DNA of 16,018 nt from Candidatus Bathyarchaeota archaeon (GTDB lineage Archaea; Thermoproteota; Bathyarchaeia; TCS64). Below, piece after piece: positions 6,068-12,674 of the stretch. The translations under genes were made by a program, and so were the position numbers. The notes beneath the pieces were generated by a model that made no database searches, was not told the origin of the DNA, and saw nothing but the letters and a program-made list of their open reading frames with translations. Within the stretch, counting starts at the first letter, position 1; the number at the start of each line of letters is the position of its first letter. The stretch lies in assembly GCA_003662205.1 (NCBI GenBank), contig QMXQ01000016.1, positions 1 to 16,018 of the forward strand, read 5' to 3'.

Positions 6068-7054
6068 GTGAGCAGCAATGCAGAGGCGCTGAGGCGCCTC
6101 CTCTCCGGCAGGGTCCTGCTCCTCTGCCACCACAACGCCGACCCTGACTCCATCTGCTCCGCGTACGCGCTCAAGGAACTCGCCGAAACCCTCAATCCCT
6201 CGACGAAGGCGGAGATCGCCCTGGCGGGCGGGGCCAGCGTCCTCTCCAGACGGATCATGGATGCCCTCGGCATCGAGACGACGGAGGCGTCGGCCGCCGA
6301 GGCCGACACCCTAGTCGTCCTCGACACCGCCTCCCTGAGGCAGCTCGAAGATCGAGAGGAGGAGGTCGCCTCCGCCGACGCGCCGAAGGTGTTCATAGAC
6401 CACCACTCGCCCCGCCCCGAGGTCGAGCGGCTGGCCGCGCTCTACCTGGTCGATGAGGAGGCCACCTCCACATGCGAGATCGTGCACGGACTCTACCGGC
6501 GCTTCGGCGTGACGCCCTCGGCCCGCGCGGCGAGGGCCCTCCTCCTCGGCATCGCCTACGACTCGAAACACTTCACCATCGGGACCGCGAGGACGTTCAG
6601 GGCGGTCGCAGAGCTCCTGGAGATCGATGGACCCGTAGAGGAGATCGTCGCGCTCCTCGCCTCAGAGATGGACAGGTCCGAGCGCATCGCCAGGCTCAAG
6701 GCGGCCCAGAGGATGCGCATCTACGACGTCGAGGGCTGGGCCCTCGCGGCCTCCCATGTCAGCTCGTTCCAGGCCTCGGCCGCGCGCGGCCTCCTAGGCT
6801 TGGGCGCGGACGTGGCGGTGGTCGCGGGCAGCAGCAAGGGGGTGATCAAGGTGAGCCTGAGGTCGACGGACAGGTTCCACAGGGAGACCGCCGTCCACCT
6901 GGGCAGGGACGTCGCGATACCTCTGGGAGAGGAGATCGGCGGCGCGGGGAGCGGCCACGCGACGGCCGCCGGCGTGAACGGGGAGGGAAGAACCCAAGCG
7001 GTGCTGCGGAGGGCGGTGGAGCTAATCTCAGCCGAGATACGAGGACACGGCTAG
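6068..7054 (+). CDS. DHH/DHHA1 family phosphoesterase (NrnA/RecJ-like)
   Basis: A 328-residue protein with the complete DHH motif set: HHNADPDS (21-28), Asp86 in VVLDTA, DHHSP (111-115), and Asp165 in AYDSKHF. Together these ligate two Mn ions. A C-terminal DHHA1 domain ends with the substrate-binding GGAGSGHATAAG (291-302). The family hydrolyses phosphodiester bonds. Members of this length act as nanoRNases (NrnA-like) on 2-5 nt oligonucleotides or pAp, or as RecJ-like and GAN-like nucleases. An oligonucleotide-clearing role would complement the nearby exosome, but this is inference. The start is GTG 6068, with GGTGAGG upstream. No RPA-type or CBS domain is present. Confidence 0.9.
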   Translation: MSSNAEALRRLLSGRVLLLCHHNADPDSICSAYALKELAETLNPSTKAEIALAGGASVLSRRIMDALGIETTEASAAEADTLVVLDTASLRQLEDREEEVASADAPKVFIDHHSPRPEVERLAALYLVDEEATSTCEIVHGLYRRFGVTPSARAARALLLGIAYDSKHFTIGTARTFRAVAELLEIDGPVEEIVALLASEMDRSERIARLKAAQRMRIYDVEGWALAASHVSSFQASAARGLLGLGADVAVVAGSSKGVIKVSLRSTDRFHRETAVHLGRDVAIPLGEEIGGAGSGHATAAGVNGEGRTQAVLRRAVELISAEIRGHG

Positions 7055-7135
7055 AGGATTCAGGGGTCGGGGGACAACTAATATCTTGGTAGCTACTCTT
7101 TTTAACGGAGTCTGAGGTCTATTGGGGATGAGCCC

Positions 7136-8878
7136 TTGGGCATCGTAGAGATCAGGGGCCTGTGGTACTCGTACCCCAACGCCCCGGCGCCGGCGCTGAG
7201 AGGCCTGGACCTGACGGTGGAGGCGGGAGAGTTCGTCCTCCTCACCGGGCCCAGCGGCTGCGGGAAGACGACCTTCTGCCGATGCCTCAACGGGCTCATC
7301 CCCCACTTCTACAACGGGGAGCTGAAGGGGGAGGTGGAGGTCGCGGGCCTCTCCACCAGGGACCACCCCACCACGGAGCTGGCGCGGCACGTCGGCCTCA
7401 TCTTCCAGAACCCGGACAACCAGATATTCGCCCTCACCGTCGAGAAGGACGTCGCCTTCGGCCTGGAGAACCTGGGCGTGGAGAAGGAGGAGATGCTGAA
7501 GGCGGTCGACTGGGCGATGTCGGCGACGGGGATCAGCGACCTCCGCGACAGGGCGACCCACGAACTCTCCGGAGGCCAGAAGCAGCGGCTCGCCATCGCC
7601 TCCATCCTCGCCATGAGGCCCAAGGTCCTGGTGCTGGACGAGCCCACCTCCTTCCTGGACCCCGTCGGCGCCGAGCAGATCTTCGAGGTGCTGAACGCGC
7701 TGAACAAGGAGCACGGGATGACGATCATCCTCATAGAGCACCGGCTGGACCTGGCCGTGCGCTACGCCGACAGGGTCATCGTCTTCGCCCAGGGGGAGAT
7801 CATCGACGACGGCCCGCCGACGGAGGTCTTCACGGCCGAGGAGACGAGGCTGGCCGGCGTCGGCGTCCCGAAGATCGTGGCCCTGAGCAACAGACTCGCC
7901 CGCAGGGGGATCACCCTGGAGGGGCCGCCCCTCACCGCCGACCGCTTCGTGGAGGAGATCGAGAAGCAGCTCCCGAAGGCCGGAACGCCGACGCCCGAGA
8001 AGCGGGCTCCCCCCGGCCTCGCCGAGCTCACAGGGGAGCACCGGGGCAACCCCATCATCGAGGTCCACGACATCTCGTACACGTACCCGAGGGGCGTCGA
8101 GGCCCTCAGGGGCGTGTCCCTGACCATCCACCGGGGGGAGTTCGTGGCCATCATGGGGGAGAACGGGGCGGGGAAGACGACCCTGGTGAAGCACTTCAAC
8201 GGCCTGCTCAAGCCCCAGAAGGGGAGGGTGGTGGTGGACGGCGTCGACGTCTCCCAGGTGAGCGTCGCCTCCCTCGCCCGGAAGGTGGGCCTCGTCTTCC
8301 AGAACCCCGACGACCAGCTGTTCTCGGAGAACGTGGAGGAGGAGATACGCTTCGCGCTCAGGAACTTCGGCTTCGAGAGGGAGGTCATCGAGAAGCGGGT
8401 CGACTGGGCGCTCAACCTCCTCGACATCGGGCGCTACCGGAGGTCGAGCCCCTTCATCCTCAGCGGCGGGGAGCGGAAGCGGGTGGCCCTCGCCTCGGTC
8501 CTCGCTTGGGACCCCGAGGTGGTCGTCCTCGACGAGCCCACCATCGGCCAGGACTACGCGCAGAAGGAGCGGCTGAGGCACTTCCTGATGCAGCTTAGAA
8601 CCCAGGGGAAGACGACCATCATCGTCACCCACGACGTCGAGTTCGTGGCGGAGTGCGGCCCCAGGATCATCCTCATGGCGGACGGCGGGATCATCGCCGA
8701 CGGGCCGACGGAGCGGATCATGACGGACATGGACGCCCTGAAGCGGGCCTCGGTCTCACCCCCCGAGATAACGAAGGTCTTCTCCAGGCTGTCCAGGCAC
8801 GGGTTCCCCCCGGACATCATCGACGTGGAGGAGGCCGCCGAGGTCCTCCACCGGCGGCTCAGGGAGGTGACGGCGTGA
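7136..8878 (+). CDS. ecfA: Fused double ATPase of an ECF transporter (EcfA-EcfA)
   Basis: A 580-residue chain with two complete ABC ATPase domains. Domain 1 (about 1-235) has Walker A GPSGCGKTT (38-46), Q-loop FQNPDNQIF (90-98), signature LSGGQ (144-148), Walker B VLVLDEP (164-170) and H-loop His202. Domain 2 (about 305-535) has Walker A GENGAGKTT (341-349), Q-loop FQNPDDQLF, signature LSGGE (442-446), Walker B VVVLDEP (462-468) and His499. Pro- and charge-rich residues 270-305 link them. The FQNPDxQ motif is typical of ECF, CbiO-like and EcfA ATPases, and EcfT follows directly. The start is TTG 7136 with GGGG about 8 nt upstream. The ATG 7129 frame stops at once. The stop overlaps the ecfT start. 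Both sites look catalytically intact. Confidence 0.95.
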   Translation: MGIVEIRGLWYSYPNAPAPALRGLDLTVEAGEFVLLTGPSGCGKTTFCRCLNGLIPHFYNGELKGEVEVAGLSTRDHPTTELARHVGLIFQNPDNQIFALTVEKDVAFGLENLGVEKEEMLKAVDWAMSATGISDLRDRATHELSGGQKQRLAIASILAMRPKVLVLDEPTSFLDPVGAEQIFEVLNALNKEHGMTIILIEHRLDLAVRYADRVIVFAQGEIIDDGPPTEVFTAEETRLAGVGVPKIVALSNRLARRGITLEGPPLTADRFVEEIEKQLPKAGTPTPEKRAPPGLAELTGEHRGNPIIEVHDISYTYPRGVEALRGVSLTIHRGEFVAIMGENGAGKTTLVKHFNGLLKPQKGRVVVDGVDVSQVSVASLARKVGLVFQNPDDQLFSENVEEEIRFALRNFGFEREVIEKRVDWALNLLDIGRYRRSSPFILSGGERKRVALASVLAWDPEVVVLDEPTIGQDYAQKERLRHFLMQLRTQGKTTIIVTHDVEFVAECGPRIILMADGGIIADGPTERIMTDMDALKRASVSPPEITKVFSRLSRHGFPPDIIDVEEAAEVLHRRLREVTA

Positions 8879-9669
8879 GCCTCCTAGAGGGACTGAGGTT
8901 CAGCAGGGGCACCTCACCCATCCACAACCTGGACCCGCGAGTGAAGTTCTTCATGACGGTGGTCCTCTTCGCGGCCGCCATCATGTTCCTGAACCTGATC
9001 CCGCTACTGGTGATCCTCCTGGTGCAGGTCCCTCTCGTCGTCGTCGGCAAGATCCAGCGGGAGTGGGCGAAGACCCTGAAGGGGGGCGTCTTCCTGGCGG
9101 TCATCATCTTCGCGACGAACCTCCTCTCCTTCTACTTCTTCCGGGGGCGGCACCTGACCTCGGAGATGCTGGAGTTCGCCCTCTCCCTCACCCTCCGCTT
9201 CCTCGTCCTCATCACCTCCTTCTCCATCTTCTTCCTGACGACCTCGCCGGACAAGCTCAGCCTCGCCCTGGAGAAGGCCCGCGTCCCCTACGAGTTCAAC
9301 TTCGCCTTCATCACCGCCATCAGGTTCGTCCCCGTCCTCGCCGACGAGGCCCAGTCCATCATAGACGCCCAGAGGTCGAGGGGGCTGGAGCTGGAGAGGG
9401 GGAACTTCCTCGCCCGGATCAGGAAATACATCCCCATCCTGCTCCCCCTCATCATCAACTCCATAAGGCGCAGCCTGGAACTGGCGGAGGCGATGGAGTC
9501 GAGAGCCTTCGGAGCGGCGGCCAAGCGAACGAACCTCTACGAGCTGAAGATGAACCGGAGGGACTACGCGGTCCTCGCCGTCTCGGCCCTGGCCCTGACG
9601 GCGGCGCTCTACATCAGATTCTTCACGCCGCCCCTCGGGCCGGTCCTGCCGCCGTTCAGCATAGTCTGA
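8875..9669 (+). CDS. ecfT: ECF transporter transmembrane subunit EcfT
   Basis: A 264-residue membrane protein with hydrophobic segments near 24-40, 41-58, 71-88, 102-122 and 230-248. Two cytoplasmic coupling motifs, SRG (168-170, in AQRSRGLELERG) and SRAFG (209-213), are the Ala/Ser-Arg-Gly helices that dock EcfT to the two ATPase domains. EcfT couples ATP hydrolysis to toppling of a vitamin- or metal-binding S component. GTG 8875 overlaps the ATPase stop by 4 nt (GTGA), with GGGAGGTGA upstream, so the two genes are translationally coupled. No S component is encoded within the window, so substrate is unknown. Either a solitary (group II) arrangement with distant S genes or an adjacent gene outside the window is possible. 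Confidence 0.93.
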   Translation: MSLLEGLRFSRGTSPIHNLDPRVKFFMTVVLFAAAIMFLNLIPLLVILLVQVPLVVVGKIQREWAKTLKGGVFLAVIIFATNLLSFYFFRGRHLTSEMLEFALSLTLRFLVLITSFSIFFLTTSPDKLSLALEKARVPYEFNFAFITAIRFVPVLADEAQSIIDAQRSRGLELERGNFLARIRKYIPILLPLIINSIRRSLELAEAMESRAFGAAAKRTNLYELKMNRRDYAVLAVSALALTAALYIRFFTPPLGPVLPPFSIV

Positions 9670-9683
9670 CCCCGCCCACAACA

Positions 9684-9692
9684 CTTAAATAA
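9684..9692 (+). promoter_or_regulatory. TATA-like box of the AbrB-PhoU gene
   Basis: CTTAAATAA at 9684-9692 is an archaeal TATA-like match that predicts transcription from about 9713-9718, some 30 nt before ATG 9746. It overlaps the first of two AATAATTAC repeats (9688-9696 and 9719-9727), so a protein bound there could block TBP and the start site. Confidence 0.5.
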
Positions 9693-9733
9693 TTACTAGT
9701 ATGAAAGTAGCGGATATCAATAATTACAGTAAT
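9688..9733 (+). repeat. Two direct AATAATTAC repeats, 31 bp apart
   Basis: Identical 9-mers occur at 9688-9696 and 9719-9727, spaced 31 bp (about three helical turns), so both face the same side of the DNA. The second extends into ATTACAGTAAT, an odd palindrome with 5-bp arms. A third exact copy occurs on the minus strand at 10941-10949, upstream of the hexuloisomerase gene. The pattern suggests binding sites, but chance is possible in AT-rich intergenic DNA. Confidence 0.35.
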
Positions 9734-9745
9734 GGTGGATAATGG

Positions 9746-10807
9746 ATGGAGCCTCGAAAAGTCCAGAAAGTGGGATACTCAACCCTCTCGGTCTCCCTCC
9801 CGATGAACTGGACCAAGAAGATGGGGATCAAGAAGGGAGACCTCGTCTTCATCTCCGAGGAGAACGACGGAGCCCTGCGGCTGACAGCCGAGCCGGGCAG
9901 AGTGGAGGACAACATCGTCTACGTCGTCAACGTCGACGAGTGCGACAACACGAAGGTCCTCGCCAGGGTCATCGTCGGGAACTACGTCCTCGGCAGGAAC
10001 ATGATCAAGGTCGAGTCCTCCAGACGGCTCATGCGCGAGCAGATAGAGAGCATCCGGGAGGTGACCCAGCGCCTGCTGGGCATCGGCATCATCGAGGAGG
10101 GCGACCGCCACCTCCTCCTCCAGTGCTCCATCGACCCGAAGAACTTCCCCCTCTCAACGGTCATCCGCCGGCTCTACGTCCTCACCTCCATCATGTTCAA
10201 GGAGGCACTGGACGCCCTGGTGGACGGGGACATGGAGCTCGCCAAGGACGCCATCACGCGCGAGCACGAGGCCGACACCATCTACTGGCTCCTCGCGCGC
10301 CTCCTCGCCTCCGCCCAGCAGTCCAGGGCAGTCGCGGAGGGGATCGGCATCAGCGACTCCTTAGAGATCGTCCAGAGCAGCCTCATCGCGTGGTTCCTTG
10401 AGATGATCGGGGACCGGGTCCACAACATCGCCCTGAACATCATCAGGCTACACCAGTTCAGGGAGGAGTGCGGCGAGGAACTCATCGAATGGCTCTCCCA
10501 GATAGGGCTCATCGCCTTCACCATGTTCGACAAGGCCGTCAAGAGCATCTTCGACGGGAACGTGAAGATCGCGAGCGACGCGGTGGACCTCCGCGAGACC
10601 GTGGAGAGGGAGGAGAGGAGCCTGCTGAAGGAGTTCCAGGGCAGGACCAACGTCGACGTGGCCGCCACCGTCAGCGCGATAGCATGGGAGCTGAAGATCA
10701 TAGCGGAGCACAGCTCCGCCATCGCCGAGATCGCGATAGACAACGTCCTCAGGGGAGAGAACGACATCTGCAAGATCGACAAACTGACGCCGGCCCTGGA
10801 GATATGA
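9746..10807 (+). CDS. SpoVT/AbrB-PhoU fusion, phosphate-signalling-type regulator
   Basis: A 353-residue protein. Residues about 3-50 form a SpoVT/AbrB swapped-hairpin domain (KVQKVGYSTLSVSLPMNWTKKMGIKKGDLVFI), usually DNA-binding. The remainder is helical and matches tandem PhoU repeats (about 120-205 and 225-330), including acidic metal-cluster-like stretches such as EHEADTIYWLL, and DRVHNIALNI near 215-230. This fusion is a recognised archaeal form of PhoU. Bacterial PhoU restrains the PhoR kinase and the PstSCAB transporter. The archaeal fusion is thought to join phosphate sensing directly to transcription. No pst genes lie nearby, so the target is unknown. ATG 9746 is chosen over the out-of-frame ATG 9742. 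GGTGG at 9734-9738 is its likely Shine-Dalgarno site. Confidence 0.9.
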   Translation: MEPRKVQKVGYSTLSVSLPMNWTKKMGIKKGDLVFISEENDGALRLTAEPGRVEDNIVYVVNVDECDNTKVLARVIVGNYVLGRNMIKVESSRRLMREQIESIREVTQRLLGIGIIEEGDRHLLLQCSIDPKNFPLSTVIRRLYVLTSIMFKEALDALVDGDMELAKDAITREHEADTIYWLLARLLASAQQSRAVAEGIGISDSLEIVQSSLIAWFLEMIGDRVHNIALNIIRLHQFREECGEELIEWLSQIGLIAFTMFDKAVKSIFDGNVKIASDAVDLRETVEREERSLLKEFQGRTNVDVAATVSAIAWELKIIAEHSSAIAEIAIDNVLRGENDICKIDKLTPALEI

Positions 10808-10863
10808 CCAGCAAATTCCTCGAAAATATCCCAGAAAAAGCCTAAACCGCGCTTCCCGCCCCG

Positions 10864-10868
10864 TTTTT
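10864..10868 (+). terminator. T-tract after the AbrB-PhoU gene
   Basis: A T5 run (CCGTTTTTCA context) lies 57 nt past the stop, before the next promoter at 10908. It is a plausible archaeal termination site. No stable hairpin precedes it. Confidence 0.35.
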
Positions 10869-10907
10869 CAGGCTCAGATAGTCGAGTAAGGGGTGGGATC
10901 CAAGCGG

Positions 10908-10917
10908 TTTATATAAG
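10908..10917 (+). promoter_or_regulatory. Strong TATA box upstream of hxlB
   Basis: TTTATATAAG at 10908-10917 is the best TATA match in the window and predicts transcription from about 10938-10942. That leaves a leader of about 110 nt before ATG 11050, longer than others here. A second, weaker candidate (ATTACAAATAAG, 11007-11020) sits closer to the gene. Confidence 0.55.
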
Positions 10918-11049
10918 TTTTGGGCGATCAGTAAATACCAGTAATTATTATTTTTACCGCCACGCCGATGAACCCTAGGCGGGCTCGACGCGGATGTGGG
11001 GCTAGGAAATTACAAATAAGAGTTGGAGGCCCCTGTTAACCGAGGCGCC

Positions 11050-11640
11050 ATGAGTTTCGTGAAAGAGGTGGCGAAGTGGATTCTCTCCGGCATAAACGGC
11101 GTCATCCAGTCCGTGGACGAGGAGGAGATCGAGGAGATGATCCGAATGATCATGAAGGTGGGGAAAAATAAGATACTCGTCCTCGGCAGCGGACGGAGCG
11201 GCTTCGTGGGGAGGGCCTTCGCCCTCAGGCTCATGCACCTGGGTTTCAACGTCTACGTCAGCGGAGAGACGATCACCCCCGCCCTCACCCCCGACGACCT
11301 CATCATAGCCATCTCCGGCTCCGGGGTCACCCGGACGGTGGTCACCCAGGCTGAGGTGGCCAGGGAGATCGGATCCAAGGTCATAGCCGTGACCTCCCAT
11401 CCCGACTCGCCCCTGGCGAGGTGCGCGGACAAGGTCGTGGTGGTCAAGGGTCGGACCAAGATCGACGGGGAGTTCGACTACGACCGGAGGCAGATAACAG
11501 GGGAGTACGACTCGGCGCCCCTCGGCACCATGTTCGAGCTCTCGGCCATGGTCTTCCTCGACTGCGTCATCGCCGACCTCATGCGGAGGCTCGGCAAGAG
11601 CGAGATCGACCTGAGAAGGAGACACGCGAACGCGGAGTGA
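11050..11640 (+). CDS. hxlB: 6-phospho-3-hexuloisomerase (SIS domain)
   Basis: A 196-residue SIS-domain protein matching PHI along its length: GSGRSGFVGRAFALRLMHLGF (46-66; GSGRSG phosphosugar loop), SGETITPA, ISGSGVTRTVV (88-98), AVTSHPDSPLA, the conserved Glu152 in GEYDSAPLGT, and the C-terminal RHANAE. It interconverts 6-phospho-3-hexulose and fructose 6-phosphate. With hexulose-phosphate synthase this forms the ribulose monophosphate pathway, which most archaea run in reverse to make ribulose 5-phosphate for nucleotides in place of the oxidative pentose phosphate route. No synthase gene is in the window. ATG 11050 gives the family N-terminus. TTG 11023 is in frame and would add nine residues. 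It converges with the PepSY-like gene, 23 nt apart. Confidence 0.93.
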   Translation: MSFVKEVAKWILSGINGVIQSVDEEEIEEMIRMIMKVGKNKILVLGSGRSGFVGRAFALRLMHLGFNVYVSGETITPALTPDDLIIAISGSGVTRTVVTQAEVAREIGSKVIAVTSHPDSPLARCADKVVVVKGRTKIDGEFDYDRRQITGEYDSAPLGTMFELSAMVFLDCVIADLMRRLGKSEIDLRRRHANAE

Positions 11641-11663
11641 CCCCCGGTAACAACGGCGCCCCT

Positions 11664-12242
11664 TCAGTGCATCTCAAGGCTCCGGATGTACGCCCCGTGC
11701 CAGCTGTGGTACCAGACTGTGCCGTCGTAGCCGTTGACGCTCAGCATGCCGTATATGTCGCCCTCCTTCCTGACGTGTAGCGTGTAGTAGCCGTAGAACG
11801 GGTGAGGATCATCGGCAACGGTCCCGGGGTATAATGCATCGAGGAACTCCCGAGCTATCTCTAGGGCCTCGCCCTGGGTGATGGGTATTTGGCTCGTCGG
11901 GGGTCGCCCCCATGCGCCCATCATCCCGCCGTGACCGTACTTCGTGTTCCACATCATGTTGGGGCCGTACTCTGGGAAGATCCGGCCGGTGCTCTTGTCG
12001 ATAAGCATCTCGAAGGCGCCGATGTCCGTGGACTTCTCGTAGATGACGACGTAAAAATTCTGCTCGAACTCCATGATCTCGCCGATGGCCAGATCGGGGT
12101 TGTTCAGAGACCTCAGGTAACGGTCGGCGATCTCGGATGCCCTCTCCATGCTGACGGCGCCGAGATAAGACGTGGACGCGACGAGCCCGACGACGCCGAC
12201 GGCAAGGAGGATGACGCCGATCGCCAGGGTCCTCCGATCCAT
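11664..12242 (-). CDS. Membrane-anchored PepSY-like protein with Met/His-rich segment
   Basis: A 192-residue protein. Residues about 6-22 (LAIGVILLAVGVVGLVA) form an N-terminal TM anchor or uncleaved signal. Two PepSY-like units follow: helix SMERASEIADRYLRSL with strands YVVIYEKSTDIGAFEMLIDKSTGRI (about 31-89), and helix TQGEALEIAREFLDALYPG with strands YYTLHVRKEGDIYGMLSVNGYDGTVWYHSWHG (about 122-183). Between them lies NMMWNTKYGHGGMMGAWG (about 95-112), rich in Met and His and suited to binding soft metals. PepSY domains usually sit outside the membrane and bind peptides or inhibit proteases. Start ATG 12242 has a strong GGGAGGCGG upstream. It is the last gene of the PadR/SHOCT cassette, 15 nt after the SHOCT gene. 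Its function is inferred only. Confidence 0.75.
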   Translation of the reverse strand: MDRRTLAIGVILLAVGVVGLVASTSYLGAVSMERASEIADRYLRSLNNPDLAIGEIMEFEQNFYVVIYEKSTDIGAFEMLIDKSTGRIFPEYGPNMMWNTKYGHGGMMGAWGRPPTSQIPITQGEALEIAREFLDALYPGTVADDPHPFYGYYTLHVRKEGDIYGMLSVNGYDGTVWYHSWHGAYIRSLEMH

Positions 12243-12257
12243 CGTGCCGCCTCCCGC

Positions 12258-12581
12258 CTAGGAGAGCTTCTTCTTGATCCTCTCGAACTCCTCGAGGGTG
12301 ATCTCTCCCCTGGCGAACCGCTCCTTGGCTATCTCCAGGGCCCGGTCGTAACCCCGTCCCCGGGGCGTCATATAGCCGGAGATCAGGAGGTAGGCCCCAA
12401 CTATGACGAGGGCCCAGAACCCGATCCAGACGAGAGCCATCCACCATCCCCCGCCCATCGTCCACGGGCCCATCATCCAGCTGCCCGTCATGCACCCCCC
12501 AAAGCCGAGGGGCGCGAGGAAGGAGACCGCGGCCAAGGCCGCGAGCGCGGCCAGGATCCAGAATATTCCCATCCTTGCCAT
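12258..12581 (-). CDS. Two-TM SHOCT-domain protein with Met/Trp-rich loop
   Basis: A 107-residue protein. TM1 is about 5-22 (GIFWILAALAALAAVSFL). An outside-facing loop at about 23-46 (GCMTGSWMMGPWTMGGGWW) holds Cys30, Met31, Met36, Met37 and Met42. TM2 is about 48-69. The C-terminal SHOCT motif (YDRALEIAKERFARGEITLEEFERIKKKL, about 78-106) follows. SHOCT tails are short oligomerisation modules on many small membrane proteins, and Met-rich loops often bind Cu(I) or Ag(I). ATG 12581 is chosen, and a TATA-like element lies about 35 bp upstream. It is likely cotranscribed with the PepSY-like gene and controlled by the PadR-TRASH regulator next door. A metal-handling role is inference. Confidence 0.8.
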   Translation of the reverse strand: MARMGIFWILAALAALAAVSFLAPLGFGGCMTGSWMMGPWTMGGGWWMALVWIGFWALVIVGAYLLISGYMTPRGRGYDRALEIAKERFARGEITLEEFERIKKKLS

Positions 12582-12612
12582 CTCTAATCTGGTTTATCCT
12601 TCTCCACGGGGC

Positions 12613-12625
12613 AATATAAATATAT
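12613..12625 (-). promoter_or_regulatory. TATA-like box of the SHOCT-PepSY operon
   Basis: The minus strand reads ATATATTTATATT over 12613-12625, predicting transcription from about 12590-12595 and ATG 12581 close behind. It lies in the 93-bp gap after padR, so these two genes can be expressed separately from the regulator. The nearby ATAT-N9-ATAT symmetry (12622-12638) is a weak relative of the padR operator dyad. Confidence 0.45.
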
Positions 12626-12674
12626 CTGTAAAAAATATGTTTGATGAGGACCCAAAATGAGGGGTGTGGGGAGG

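Noticed and set aside
7055..7135. TATA versus terminator reading of the T5 run at 7099-7103 before the ECF ATPase
   Set aside because: CTTTTTAACG could be either a terminator for the DHH gene or a weak TATA box for the transporter. The sequence does not decide, so no feature is listed.
7028..8632. Long minus-strand open frame (over 500 codons) antisense to the ECF ATPase
   Set aside because: Composition is biased and matches no family. The plus strand has two complete ABC domains.
10960..11010. Possible C/D-box guide RNA in the hxlB leader
   Set aside because: Only a partial C-box-like GATGA and no CTGA D box at suitable spacing.
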